Notes: generated from the letters alone by a model not told the origin. Positions 42,135-51,369 are shown, counted from the first letter of the stretch. The stretch: 64,000 bases of DNA from Bradyrhizobium sp. AZCC 2176 (GCF_036924645.1 NZ_JAZHRX010000001.1:4801501-4865500); one strand, 5' to 3'. A program made the numbers and translations.

Positions 42135-43584
42135 ACTGGTCCGCACCACGGCGTTCCGGCTGACGCTGGTCTATCTGTTTTTGTTTGCGCTGTTTGCGGC
42201 GTCGCTGCTCGGCTATTTCGCCTGGAATACGCGAAGGCTGATCAATGAACAGATCGCCACCACGGTGAACGCCGAAACCGCCGAGATCAACGACATCTAC
42301 GCGCGCCGCGGTTTGCGCGGCGTCGCTCTCACAGTCGCCAACCGCGCGCTGCGGCCGGGCGCCAACCTCTATCTCGTCACCACGCCGGCAGGTGTGGCGG
42401 TCGCCGGCAATGTCGGTTCGCTTGCGCCGGGCGTGATGGCTTCGATCGGCTGGTCCGAGACCGCCTATAGCCGGCACGACGAGCAGGACACGTCGCATCA
42501 CCGCGCGCTGGTGCGCGTCAGCGAACTTACCAACGGTTTCCGCCTGCTGGTCGGCCGCGACCTGGAGGAGCGGCGGCGTCTGTTCGGCATCGTCGCCAAA
42601 GCCGCGCAATGGTCGCTGCTCGTCGTCATCGTGCTCGGCGTCGGCGGCGGCATCTTCGTGGCGCGGCGGGTGCTGCAGCGGATCGACGCCATGACCGGCA
42701 CCACAAGGCGCATCATGGCCGGCGACCTCTCAGGGCGCCTGCCGGTCGGTCGCTCCGGCGACGAGCTCGACCGCCTTGCGGAAAACCTCAATGCCATGCT
42801 GGAGCGCATCGAGGCGCTGATGATGGGGCTCAAGGAAGTCTCCGACAATATCGCCCACGACCTGAAGACGCCGCTGACGCGCCTGCGCAACCGTGCCGAG
42901 GAGGCGTTGGCGAGTTCCGGCAGCGAGGCCGAATACCGCGCGGCGCTGGAGCGGACCATCGAGGAGTCCGACGGCCTGATCCGCACCTTCAACGCGCTGT
43001 TGATGATCGCGCGCGCCGAGTCCGGGCAGGCGCGCGGCAACATGGACGATTTCGACGCGGCCGACGTCGCCAAGGGCATCCACGAATTGTATGAACCGCT
43101 GGCCGAGGACGACGGCATGACATTGCGCGTCAAGGCCGCGACCGCCCGGCTGCACGGCAACCGCGAGCTGATCAGCCAGGCGCTTGCCAACCTGGTCGAG
43201 AACGCCATCAAGTACGGCAAGCCGTCGCCGGTGGTACAGCCGCTGGATCCCGTTGCCGCCGCGCGCACCCGGGAGATCCTGATCGAGGCGCGGCGCGAGG
43301 GCGATCACGTGCTGCTCAGCGTCACCGATCATGGGCCCGGCATTCCTGAAGGGGACCGCAAGCACGCGGTCGAGCGGTTCGTGCGGCTCGAGGCGAGCCG
43401 GACGCAGCCGGGTTCCGGCCTCGGCCTCAGCCTGGCATCCGCGGTGGCGACGCTGCACGGCGGTGAACTCAGGCTCGGCGATTCGCATCCCGGCCTGACC
43501 GCGACGCTGGTCATCCCGGCGCTATCCGCCGCGGGTGACAGGCTTGCGGCTCAAACGCCGGATGTGCCACAGAAGGTGGCATGA
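42118..43584 (+). CDS. Sensor histidine kinase paired with the degP-linked regulator
   Basis: 488 residues from a GTG inside the regulator gene. Two membrane helices (about 14-35 and 165-184) enclose a periplasmic domain of about 130 residues; HAMP follows (RRIMAGDLSGRLPVGRSGDE), then HisKA with His247 in VSDNIAHDLKTPLTRLRNRA, and HATPase_c with NLVENAIKYG, DHGPGIP and GSGLGLSLA. It phosphorylates the adjacent regulator. The stop overlaps the glnE start by 4 bases (ATGA). Confidence 0.9.
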   Translation: MTAFGKLVRTTAFRLTLVYLFLFALFAASLLGYFAWNTRRLINEQIATTVNAETAEINDIYARRGLRGVALTVANRALRPGANLYLVTTPAGVAVAGNVGSLAPGVMASIGWSETAYSRHDEQDTSHHRALVRVSELTNGFRLLVGRDLEERRRLFGIVAKAAQWSLLVVIVLGVGGGIFVARRVLQRIDAMTGTTRRIMAGDLSGRLPVGRSGDELDRLAENLNAMLERIEALMMGLKEVSDNIAHDLKTPLTRLRNRAEEALASSGSEAEYRAALERTIEESDGLIRTFNALLMIARAESGQARGNMDDFDAADVAKGIHELYEPLAEDDGMTLRVKAATARLHGNRELISQALANLVENAIKYGKPSPVVQPLDPVAAARTREILIEARREGDHVLLSVTDHGPGIPEGDRKHAVERFVRLEASRTQPGSGLGLSLASAVATLHGGELRLGDSHPGLTATLVIPALSAAGDRLAAQTPDVPQKVA

Positions 43585-46526
43585 ATTCCTCCGCCTTGGC
43601 CGCGCGGTTCGTGAGCGGGCCGTGCATTACAGCCAGCAGCACTGCCGAACAACGCCTGGAAGGCTGGCTCGCCGAACTGGAGCCGTCGCAATCGGCCGGG
43701 ATTCGCGCGTGGCTGGATCTTCCGCCGGCCCGTGCCATCCTGCTCGGCATCGTCGAGTTCTCGCCCTACTTGTTCGACCTGATCCGCGCCGATGCTGCCC
43801 GGTTGCTCCGCCTGCTGGCATGCGACCCGGAACCGCATCTCACCGCGCTGATCGAAAAAACCTCGCGCGACGTGCTCACAGCCGCAAGCGAGGCCGACGT
43901 GATGCATCTGCTTCGCCGCATGAAGTCGGAGGCCGCATTGTTGATCGCGCTATGCGACATCGGCGGGATCTGGCCGGTGATGCGGGTGACGGCGGCGCTG
44001 ACCGAGCTTGCAACCGCCTCCGTGCAGGCAGGCTTGCGCTTCCTGTTGCGCCAGGAGGTCGCGCGCGGCCGCATGACCGCCTCCAATCATGACCGGCCGG
44101 AGGAGGGAAGTGGCCTGATCGTGCTCGCCATGGGCAAGATGGGCGCGGGCGAGTTGAATTATTCGAGCGACATCGACCTGATCGTGTTTTTCGATCCCGC
44201 CGCGACGTCGCTGGTAGCCGACATCGAGCCGGCGCCGTTCTTCGTGCGCGTGACGCAGGCGCTGGCCCGCGTGCTGCAGCAACGCTCCGGCGACGGTTAC
44301 GTGTTCCGCGTCGATCTGCGCCTGCGGCCCGATCCGGCCTCGACGCAGGTGGCAATTTCGACCGAGGCGGCGCTGCATTATTACGAGCGGGAAGGGCGGA
44401 CCTGGGAGCGCGCCGCAATGATCAAGGCGCGCGCTTGCGCCGGCGACGCCAGGGCGAGCGAGGCGCTGATCGCAGAACTTTCGCCGTTCGTCTGGCGCAA
44501 GCATCTGGATTTTGCGGCGCTGGCCGACGTCCACGACATGAAGCGGCAGATGCAGACCTATCGCGGCCAGAACGAGATCGCGGTCGAGGGCCACAACGTC
44601 AAGGTCGGCCGCGGCGGCATCCGCGAGATCGAGTTTTTCGCGCAGACGCAACAGCTCATTGCCGGCGGCCGCCATCCGGAATTGCGCGTGCGCCCGACGC
44701 TGCACGCGTTGCAGGTCCTGGCCACCAGCAACTGGATCACCTTCCAGGCCTGTGAAGAATTGACCGCGGCCTACGAGTTCCTGCGCCGCGTCGAGCACCG
44801 GCTGCAGATGATCTCGGACGAGCAGACCCATGCGCTGCCCGAAGATGCCGAGGCCGTGGAGCGCTTTGCGAACTTCTTCGGCTATGAGAGCCGGGCCGCC
44901 TTCGCGAAGGATTTGCTCGGCCATCTCAACATCGTGCAGGGACATTACGGCAAGCTGTTCGAGGGCGATCCGACCGGCACGGTAAAGCTGCCGCAGCTCA
45001 ACTACGCCGCAGGCCCCGAGGATGCGCGCCTGCTCGATCATCTGGCGACGCTCGGCTTCAAGAAACCGGTCGCGGTGGCTGGCACCCTGCAGCTCTGGAT
45101 GCAGGGCAACTATCGCGCGCTCCGCAACGAAGCGACCAAGGCCGCCTTCATCGAATTCGTGCCCGGCCTGATCGACGGGCTGGCGCATGCAGAAGATCCC
45201 GACGACGCCGTGGCCGCGTTCGATCGTTTCCTTGGTGCGTTGCAGCGCGGCGGCCGCCTGATATCGCTCTTGAGAGAGAACCGCGATTTGGTAGCGCTGG
45301 TGGCGTTGATCCTGGGTGCGGCGCCGCGGCTAGGCGACATGCTGGCGCGCCAGCCGCAGATCATGGACGGCCTGATCGATCCCCGTTTCTTCGGCGCGAT
45401 GCCGGACCAGAAGGAATTGTCGGCGCGGCTGGCGGCGACGCTGAAGGACGCGGACTCCTACGAAGACTTCCTCGATCGCCTGCGGCTGTTCGGGCAGGAG
45501 AGCCTGTTCCTGATCGGCACGCGCATTCTCTCTGGTACGGTTTCCGCCCAGCAGGCCAGCGTGGCCTTTGCCGACGTCGCCGAGGGCATCGTGCACACGG
45601 TGCACGGCCTGGTCAGGGATCAGTTCGCCAGCCATTACGGCCGCATCAAGGGGCAGGAGACCGCGATCCTCGCGATGGGCCGGCTCGGCAGCCGCGAGAT
45701 GACGGCGTCTTCCGATCTCGACCTGATCCTGCTGTACGACTTCGACGCTGATAGTCCCGACTCCGACGGCGAGAGATCGCTGCACGGCGCGCAGTATTTC
45801 GCGCGGCTGACCCAGCGGCTGATCTCGGCGTTCACGACGCGAACCAATTACGGCGTGCTCTATGAAGTCGACATGCGGCTGCGCCCTTCGGGCCGCGCCG
45901 GACCGCTGGCGTCGCGGATCGATTCCTTTGCCGGCTACCAGGAACGCGAAGCCTGGACCTGGGAGCATATGGCGCTGACGCGGGCGCGGGTGATTTCGGC
46001 TTCACCGGCGTTTCGCGCGAGGATCGAGGGCACCCTCCGCAGCGTGCTGACGCGGCCGCGCGACGCTCCCTCTACCGCTGGCGACGTCGCCGACATGCGC
46101 CGGGCGATCGCGCAGGAAAAGGGCGAAGACGACATCTGGGATCTCAAGCTCGCTGCCGGCGGGCTGGTCGATATCGATTTCATCGCGCAGTATCTGCAGC
46201 TTGTTCACGCCTCGGAAAAGCCCGAAATCCTCAGCGTCTCCACGCTGCAGGTGCTCGACAATGCCGGGCGCCTCGGCGCGCTGCCGCATTCCGACGCCGA
46301 GATCCTGCGCCAGGCGGCGCGGCTCTACCACGACCTGACCCAGATCCTGCGGCTTTGCGTCACCGGCAAATTCAATCCGGAAACCTCGGGCGAGAATCTG
46401 CTGCGCGTGATGGCGCGCGCCGGCGACACGCCCGATTTCTCGACGCTGGAAGCGCGCGTGCGCGAGACGCAAGGCGAGGTGCGGCGAGTGTTCCAGGCGC
46501 TGGTGGGCGGCGGTTCTTCCGCCTGA
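43581..46526 (+). CDS. glnE: GlnE, bifunctional glutamine synthetase adenylyltransferase/deadenylase
   Basis: 981 residues, the normal size. Two nucleotidyltransferase domains are visible: the deadenylase half with GKMGAGELNYSSDIDLIVFF near residue 185 and the adenylyltransferase half with GRLGSREMTASSDLDLILLY near 700, with the helical regions between. GlnE attaches or removes AMP on glutamine synthetase in response to PII and glutamine. ATGA overlap with the kinase gene means coupled translation. Confidence 0.95.
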   Translation: MNSSALAARFVSGPCITASSTAEQRLEGWLAELEPSQSAGIRAWLDLPPARAILLGIVEFSPYLFDLIRADAARLLRLLACDPEPHLTALIEKTSRDVLTAASEADVMHLLRRMKSEAALLIALCDIGGIWPVMRVTAALTELATASVQAGLRFLLRQEVARGRMTASNHDRPEEGSGLIVLAMGKMGAGELNYSSDIDLIVFFDPAATSLVADIEPAPFFVRVTQALARVLQQRSGDGYVFRVDLRLRPDPASTQVAISTEAALHYYEREGRTWERAAMIKARACAGDARASEALIAELSPFVWRKHLDFAALADVHDMKRQMQTYRGQNEIAVEGHNVKVGRGGIREIEFFAQTQQLIAGGRHPELRVRPTLHALQVLATSNWITFQACEELTAAYEFLRRVEHRLQMISDEQTHALPEDAEAVERFANFFGYESRAAFAKDLLGHLNIVQGHYGKLFEGDPTGTVKLPQLNYAAGPEDARLLDHLATLGFKKPVAVAGTLQLWMQGNYRALRNEATKAAFIEFVPGLIDGLAHAEDPDDAVAAFDRFLGALQRGGRLISLLRENRDLVALVALILGAAPRLGDMLARQPQIMDGLIDPRFFGAMPDQKELSARLAATLKDADSYEDFLDRLRLFGQESLFLIGTRILSGTVSAQQASVAFADVAEGIVHTVHGLVRDQFASHYGRIKGQETAILAMGRLGSREMTASSDLDLILLYDFDADSPDSDGERSLHGAQYFARLTQRLISAFTTRTNYGVLYEVDMRLRPSGRAGPLASRIDSFAGYQEREAWTWEHMALTRARVISASPAFRARIEGTLRSVLTRPRDAPSTAGDVADMRRAIAQEKGEDDIWDLKLAAGGLVDIDFIAQYLQLVHASEKPEILSVSTLQVLDNAGRLGALPHSDAEILRQAARLYHDLTQILRLCVTGKFNPETSGENLLRVMARAGDTPDFSTLEARVRETQGEVRRVFQALVGGGSSA

Positions 46527-46610
46527 AGCGTTCCAGGTTCCTCCCGCGAATTCACGGACGATCGGAACTCCTATGGCCGCATTGGATTGTTGCGGGAACA
46601 GGAGGCTGGG

Positions 46611-46811
46611 ATGCGGCATGCCCAAATCAACATCCTCGACAAGCCCATTGAGCGTATCAGAAAGTCGTGCGAGCTCGCGGGTCTGAGTGCCGATTTCGAC
46701 CGCAAGCTGCCGGCACTCGAAACCTATCTTGAAGGGCTCGTGGCCGAAGGGGAAACCAGTGAGGAACGGCTGACCGTGAGCGGCCTGACCTTCATCAAGC
46801 AGGCACGATAG
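46611..46811 (+). CDS. Small hypothetical protein downstream of glnE
   Basis: 66 residues: MRHAQINILDKPIERIRKSC followed by ELAGLSADFDRKLPALETYL and a short polar end. AGGAGG lies 5 bases before the ATG, an excellent ribosome site. Helical and soluble, no recognised domain. It starts 85 bases after glnE. Confidence 0.55.
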   Translation: MRHAQINILDKPIERIRKSCELAGLSADFDRKLPALETYLEGLVAEGETSEERLTVSGLTFIKQAR

Positions 46812-46858
46812 AGCAAACGTGCGATAGGGGATTGCGTGATGTTCTCGGTCAGACAGGG

Positions 46859-47080
46859 TCAGGAAATTTCATCCGGAAGCTTCCAGGCCGGATCCGGCGC
46901 GCAGCGCTCTTCCCTGATTTCCTGGACGTGATAGCCGGCGGGCAGAACCTGTCCGCCCGCTTCGTCGGCAACGGGAATATCGGAAATCAGGCCGGAGTTG
47001 AGAGCTTGCTTCCAGACCGCCGCTTCGGTCGGAAGGCCAGGGCCGATCTGCCTGTCGCCATCGAAAAGCGCGTAAGGCAC
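46859..47080 (-). CDS. Small hypothetical protein
   Basis: 73 residues from a GTG with GGGAGAGG just upstream: MPYALFDGDRQIGPGLPTEA then AVWKQALNSGLISDIPVADE. The pattern looks like the short Bradyrhizobium proteins that begin MPYALFE. Soluble, no motif. A hairpin with a T-run on this strand (47101-47130) lies within its possible leader. Confidence 0.5.
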   Translation of the reverse strand: MPYALFDGDRQIGPGLPTEAAVWKQALNSGLISDIPVADEAGGQVLPAGYHVQEIREERCAPDPAWKLPDEIS

Positions 47081-47100
47081 GAACCTCTCCCAAATTAAAA

Positions 47101-47130
47101 CCCCGCCAGCTATCGCAATAACTGACGGGG
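47101..47130. terminator. Hairpin with T-runs on both sides
   Basis: CCCCGCCAG (47101-47109) pairs with CTGACGGGG (47122-47130) with one mismatch. Read rightward it is followed by CTTTT; read leftward by TTTTAATTT. It resembles a bidirectional intrinsic terminator but stands in the leader of the leftward small gene, so it could instead act as an attenuator. The rest of 47081-47381 shows no gene. Confidence 0.55.
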
Positions 47131-47381
47131 CTTTTGAGCTGATATTTCCGGTGGATTTCTCCTTTCCTGAATTACCCGCTCATCCCCTTAATGCGAGGCA
47201 GCCGGTTTCGTTCCCGAATATCTTGATTCTGCGCGAAAAAGCCGACGGTCGCGCCTTGAACTTGCCTCTCGGCGAGCGAAGCGGCATCCAGTACGGAAAC
47301 GGTCGATGCCGTCGCCGCGCGGAACTATTGCCATTTTTTCCTGTTCTGAGTTCTGCGCAACTCAACCGGAATGGATGGTCC

Positions 47382-47642
47382 ATGCGTAAACTACTTTTGG
47401 GAATGGCGCTCACAATGCCAATCGCCTTTCTTTCTCCAGCAACGGCGCTGCCTTTGGCTCATCCGTTGATGCACGGTGCCGAGGTCAACGCCGATCTGAT
47501 CGAAGTAAAGGGCGGACGCGGCCATGGGCATGGTTGGGGCGTTGGACATGGCTATCGACCGTTTGGTTGGAGCCGCGGCCGCAAAGTCGGCTGGCGAGGC
47601 CGTGGCTGCCCGCCCGGTCACTGGAAGAAGGGTTGGTGCTGA
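47382..47642 (+). CDS. Small exported His/Gly-rich protein
   Basis: 86 residues. Signal peptide (MRKLLLGMALTMPIAFLSPA), then a mature part with the repeat-like GRGHGHGWGVGHGYRPFGWS and GRGCPPGHWKKGWC. His, Gly and two Cys suggest metal or surface binding, but this is composition only. Close to, and convergent with, an ECF sigma/anti-sigma operon. Confidence 0.6.
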   Translation: MRKLLLGMALTMPIAFLSPATALPLAHPLMHGAEVNADLIEVKGGRGHGHGWGVGHGYRPFGWSRGRKVGWRGRGCPPGHWKKGWC

Positions 47643-47686
47643 GATTGAACCGGCTGCCGTCACGTACGAGCAGCCCGGCTCGACCA

Positions 47687-48439
47687 TTACAACGTTCGCG
47701 CCGCGTTACCCTTGAACAGGATTGGACCGGTCGGCCGTCCGATCGGGGAGCCGCCTTCGGGCTCCAGCGTGATCTCGAACAGCTGATTTTGCACGGTTTC
47801 GGGTAACGACTCCAAATTGAGCCGCAGCGTGCGCGACTGGCCGGTGAGGCCGATCGATTTCGGGCCGACGGCGCGATCCCACAGTGTCCAGACCTGCAGC
47901 GTACGGCCGGCAGGAACCTCGATCGGGCGCAGCGGAATGAGCTCAACCCGGCCATTCGAAAATGCATTGACGATGGCCCCAGCCTCTTTGGTCGCGTCAT
48001 TCACCAGCACGGCGACATAGACGGGCTTGCTCTGCGCCAGTGCAATCAGGTCGTTGCGAAGGTGACGCGACGTTGTCAACGCGCCGACCATGACCACCGC
48101 AAACAGCAGCGCGGCGAGCACGCCGCCGATGCCGAGGCCGCGCCAGAACCGGATGCTGTCCCATAGCGTGGCACCACGCAGCGCGGCCCGTGCAAAGGGC
48201 AGGGCGTCGATCGGCGCGATCTTGGTCGCGTCCGCGATGCGCTGCCAAAGCGCCGGGCTCGGTGGGGCCTCCTCGGCCGCAAGATCGAGGTCCGCAAGCC
48301 GATCCTGCCACGCGCTGACAGCCTGAGCAAACGATTGGTCGGTTGCGATGCGCCGTTCGGCGGCGGCGTGCTCCGCACTGTCCAGGAGGCCCATCACGTA
48401 ATCAGCGGCCATGGCGTTATCGGCGTCGTGCGGGTTCAT
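47687..48439 (-). CDS. RskA-type anti-sigma factor
   Basis: 250 residues from the ATG that overlaps the sigma gene stop (ATGA). N-terminal anti-sigma domain (DADNAMAADYVMGLLDSAEH; FAQAVSAWQDRLADLDLAAE), a single membrane helix at about 119-140 (GLGIGGVLAALLFAVVMVGA), and a periplasmic C-terminal domain of the RskA/anti-sigma-K type (VEVPAGRTLQVWTLWD-like, GLTGQSRTLRLNLESLPETV). It should hold the ECF sigma factor at the membrane until a periplasmic signal triggers release. Confidence 0.88.
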   Translation of the reverse strand: MNPHDADNAMAADYVMGLLDSAEHAAAERRIATDQSFAQAVSAWQDRLADLDLAAEEAPPSPALWQRIADATKIAPIDALPFARAALRGATLWDSIRFWRGLGIGGVLAALLFAVVMVGALTTSRHLRNDLIALAQSKPVYVAVLVNDATKEAGAIVNAFSNGRVELIPLRPIEVPAGRTLQVWTLWDRAVGPKSIGLTGQSRTLRLNLESLPETVQNQLFEITLEPEGGSPIGRPTGPILFKGNAARTL

Positions 48440-49014
48440 CCCATGCACTCCTGCAACGCAAAGAGGCTACGCCGCACCCAGCTTTTGACCGTGCCAAGCG
48501 GAACTTTGAGCCTTCCCGCCAATTCGCCGTGGCTCATGCCGTGAACATAGGCCAGAACGACCACGTCGCGGCGAGGGCGGTCGATCTGCTCGAGGCACCG
48601 GCGCAGCGCGCTGGTCTCCGGCATCCGTGACAGAGTGGCCTCGCAGTCAACACCCTCGACGCCTTCATCTGATGCTTCATAGCGGTGCTCATCGCGATGA
48701 ATACTGAGGGCGCGGTTGCGCACCACGGCATAGAGCCAGCCGCGTGCACTGCCGCGGCGCGGATCGAACCCGGCCGCGCCACGCCAGATCCGGATAAAGG
48801 CGTCGTGCACCGCCTCTTCTGCGAGGTCCTGCCGAAACAGGATGCGGCGCGCGATGCCGGTCATGCGCGGCGCCTCGCTGTCGTAGATCACGCGCAATGC
48901 GGTGCGGTCGCCGGCCGCGCAACGCGCGAGAGCCGCGGCAAGCTGCGCCTCGCGTTCCCCATCGAGCAGGGCGGGATCCTGCAGGCTGGCGGTGATGGTG
49001 CCATTTCCGGTCAT
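48436..49014 (-). CDS. ECF sigma factor (SigK-like)
   Basis: 192 residues. Region 2 reads RILFRQDLAEEAVHDAFIRI and AGFDPRRGSARGWLYAVVRN, and region 4 DVVVLAYVHGMSHGELAGRL then KVPLGTVKSWVRRSLFALQE. The ATG at 49014 has AAAGG about 8 bases upstream; longer starts would run through the promoter. The gene is divergent from a DUF4394 gene and cotranscribed with its anti-sigma factor. Confidence 0.9.
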   Translation of the reverse strand: MTGNGTITASLQDPALLDGEREAQLAAALARCAAGDRTALRVIYDSEAPRMTGIARRILFRQDLAEEAVHDAFIRIWRGAAGFDPRRGSARGWLYAVVRNRALSIHRDEHRYEASDEGVEGVDCEATLSRMPETSALRRCLEQIDRPRRDVVVLAYVHGMSHGELAGRLKVPLGTVKSWVRRSLFALQECMG

Positions 49015-49038
49015 GTCTATGCCTTTGCATAGCTGTTC

Positions 49039-49118
49039 TACCTTGAGATGCGGCATTTGGATGCATCTGCCGAAAATTATTTTCGGTGTGCTGCATCCGT
49101 TTCGCCGCGCCGCCGGTA
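49039..49118. promoter_or_regulatory. Divergent ECF-type promoters with a central palindrome
   Basis: TGCATCC then 16 bases then GGTA occurs twice, once leftward (49065-49059, GGTA at 49042-49039) toward the sigma gene and once rightward (49092-49098, GGTA at 49115-49118) toward the DUF4394 gene. Between them CCGAAAATTATTTTCGG (49070-49086) is a perfect inverted repeat. These have the spacing of ECF -35 and -10 elements. Confidence 0.65.
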
Positions 49119-49167
49119 CCCGCTGTGTTGGTCCCGAGAGGATCATGGCAACACAGGGAGCTCACCG

Positions 49168-49944
49168 ATGAACTATCGTTCGATTTTCGCCGCCTCAGTC
49201 GCATTATTGCTGTCATCCGCAGCCGCCAATGCCGCGCAGGTCGCAGCCCTGATCGGCGGCGACACCATTGCGATGGTCGATACCGCGCAGAAGAAGGCGA
49301 CGGGGTCGGTCAAGGTCACCGGCATTTCCGGTGCGCTGGTCGGCATCGACGTACGTCCGGCCGACGGCATGCTCTATGGACTGGTCGACGATGGCACCAT
49401 TGTGACCATTGCGATGGACGGCAAGGCCACGACGAAATCCAAACTTGACACCATGCTCGCCAAGGGCGTAGCCGCGACGGTCGATTTCAACCCGGTGGCG
49501 GATCGCCTGCGCGTGATGGGCACGGACGGGATGAACCTGCGGGCGAATGTCGATGACGGCAAGGTGACCAAGGACGGCGACCACAAGTTTGCCGACAGCG
49601 ACATGCACAAGGGCGAAAAGCCGAACATCGTCGCCGGCGCCTATATCAATTCGGTGAAGGGCGCAAAGGAGACGGCGCTGTTCAACATCGACGGCACCAT
49701 CGGCGGATTGATCAAGCAGGCGCCACCAAATGACGGCGTGCTCGGCGCGATCGGCAAGCTCGGGATCAAGGCGGATACCGTCGCGTTCGACATCTGGTCC
49801 GACAGCGCCGGCAAGAACGAAGCCTGGCTGATGGCGGGCGGCACGCTCTACAGCATCGACCTTGCTACCGGAAAGGCGACCGAGGCTGCACAGATCACCG
49901 GCATCGGCGGCACGGTCAAGGATATCGCCATCATGGGCATGTAG
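49168..49944 (+). CDS. Exported DUF4394 protein
   Basis: 258 residues. Signal peptide (MNYRSIFAASVALLLSSAAA), then a beta-propeller-like DUF4394 domain with GISGALVGIDVRPADGMLYG, VDFNPVADRLRVMGTDGMNL and KNEAWLMAGGTLYSIDLATG. GGGAG sits 8 bases before the ATG. Periplasmic or surface protein of unknown role. It shares promoter elements with the ECF sigma gene on the other side, so it is a likely sigma target. Confidence 0.88.
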   Translation: MNYRSIFAASVALLLSSAAANAAQVAALIGGDTIAMVDTAQKKATGSVKVTGISGALVGIDVRPADGMLYGLVDDGTIVTIAMDGKATTKSKLDTMLAKGVAATVDFNPVADRLRVMGTDGMNLRANVDDGKVTKDGDHKFADSDMHKGEKPNIVAGAYINSVKGAKETALFNIDGTIGGLIKQAPPNDGVLGAIGKLGIKADTVAFDIWSDSAGKNEAWLMAGGTLYSIDLATGKATEAAQITGIGGTVKDIAIMGM

Positions 49945-50049
49945 CCGGCCGCTGCAATCCCCGGACGGGCTGGGTTCTGCCGGTTGCTTGCGCGGCCGGC
50001 AGAACCTTGCGGTGAATTCCGGCGCAATCTGGACCGCAAATCGTTGTTT

Positions 50050-50832
50050 TCAGAAAATGCCGGGCACCAGCATCGCCACCTTTTCGCGATAGCGCCGATA
50101 TTCTTGGCCGAACATCGTCACCAGATCGCGTTCTTCGAGATGGATGCCGACGAAGATGTAGGCTGTCGTCACCGCAGCGAACAGCAAATGGCCCAGCGTC
50201 ATCGTCGGCGTGCACCAGAAGGCGATGATGAAGCCGAGATAGATCGGGTGCCGGATCAGGCGATACAGGCCGGGCGTCTTGAACTTGACGGGCTCGACCA
50301 TGCGGCCAGCGAAATGGGCGACCACTTGCGTCAATCCGAACAGCTCGAAATGGCTGATCAGGAACGTGCTGTAGAGCACGATGAGCCAGCCCGCAAAGCC
50401 ACAGGCGGTCGCGACGCCGGCGAGAACAGGGGTTTCGATGTTCCAGACCACCGCAGGCATCGGCTGCCACTGCCAGAACAGCAGTATCAGCGAGAGGCTC
50501 GCCAGCAGCACATAGGTCGAGCGTTCGATCGCTGGCGAAGCGAAGCGCGTGAACAGCTTCTTGAATCCCTGCCGCGCCATGCCGCTGTGCTGTACGGCGA
50601 AGATCGACATCAGCACCAGGTTGATCAGCAGCGCCGTCGTCAGCGGCGACGCCGTACCGCTGTCGACGGTTTTGGGCACGACATATCCCGAGACGAAGCC
50701 GACCGCGTAGAGGAACGTGCCGAAGAAGATGAGATAGGCGATGCCGCCGTAGCAGAGAGTGATCAATCTCATGGCACGAGAACTGGCGGCCGCAGGCGTT
50801 GCATTCGGTCCGGTTTGCATTGTAACCGACAT
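50050..50832 (-). CDS. mddA: MddA, methanethiol S-methyltransferase
   Basis: 260 residues with five or six membrane helices. The family blocks are present: LMSIFAVQHSGMARQGFKKL, ERSTYVLLASLSLILLFWQW, LYRLIRHPIYLGFIIAFWCT and EERDLVTMFGQEYRRYREKV. MddA (NnrU/isoprenylcysteine methyltransferase-like fold) methylates methanethiol to dimethylsulfide with S-adenosylmethionine, an activity known in Bradyrhizobium. AAGGAGA stands 6 bases before the ATG. The DUF1127-like gene lies upstream on the same strand. Confidence 0.88.
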   Translation of the reverse strand: MSVTMQTGPNATPAAASSRAMRLITLCYGGIAYLIFFGTFLYAVGFVSGYVVPKTVDSGTASPLTTALLINLVLMSIFAVQHSGMARQGFKKLFTRFASPAIERSTYVLLASLSLILLFWQWQPMPAVVWNIETPVLAGVATACGFAGWLIVLYSTFLISHFELFGLTQVVAHFAGRMVEPVKFKTPGLYRLIRHPIYLGFIIAFWCTPTMTLGHLLFAAVTTAYIFVGIHLEERDLVTMFGQEYRRYREKVAMLVPGIF

Positions 50833-50894
50833 TTAAAATCTCCTTGGTTTGGAATGTTGACGTCGGGAAAATGTCTCGGGGGCAATTGTCTCCT

Positions 50895-51206
50895 TCAGCT
50901 CCTCCGCTTGCGAAGCCGCGTGACTCTTTCGAGGACGCCATCGAGCGGGCCGCGATAGGTGCGCTTGTCGTACAAGTCGCGACCTCCAGCTTGGTGCAAA
51001 GCGAGCCAGGCCGATTGGCGTTCGCGGTAGGCGCTGGCGGCGGCTTTCCAGCCGTTGAGAAGGCCCCTCAGGCCCCTGGTCACCGCAAGGGGACTGGCGG
51101 CGCGGCTTCGGTGGGTCCACGCGCGGGGTCGGATGGCGCCCTCGTGCGGCAACAAGCCTTCTGGCGAAACATCCGCCTTGGTGGGATTGAGCAACAGGCC
51201 GGTCAT
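50895..51206 (-). CDS. DUF1127-like small basic protein
   Basis: 103 residues from the ATG at 51206, which has GGAGG 6 bases upstream; the ATG two codons earlier is adjacent to that site. The C-terminal half reads KAAASAYRERQSAWLALHQA then LYDKRTYRGPLDGVLERVT, a diverged DUF1127 motif (normally RDLxDIGLxRxxI). Arg-rich DUF1127 proteins bind RNA or affect stress and growth in alphaproteobacteria. The N-terminal half is unlike the family. Leader of mddA, 62 bases away. Confidence 0.55.
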   Translation of the reverse strand: MTGLLLNPTKADVSPEGLLPHEGAIRPRAWTHRSRAASPLAVTRGLRGLLNGWKAAASAYRERQSAWLALHQAGGRDLYDKRTYRGPLDGVLERVTRLRKRRS

Positions 51207-51369
51207 GGCCATCCTCCGATTGTACGATGATTGGCCCGTCGTTAGATTGAGATGTCTGTTCCCGCTTGGCGGATTTCTTGAGAAGAGCTTTGTTTTTCCT
51301 CCGCAAGTGACTGTTTTTGCTTAGTGTGTATCGTGCGCCGTCGGCCGGGCGGCGGGACCTCGTGTTGGA

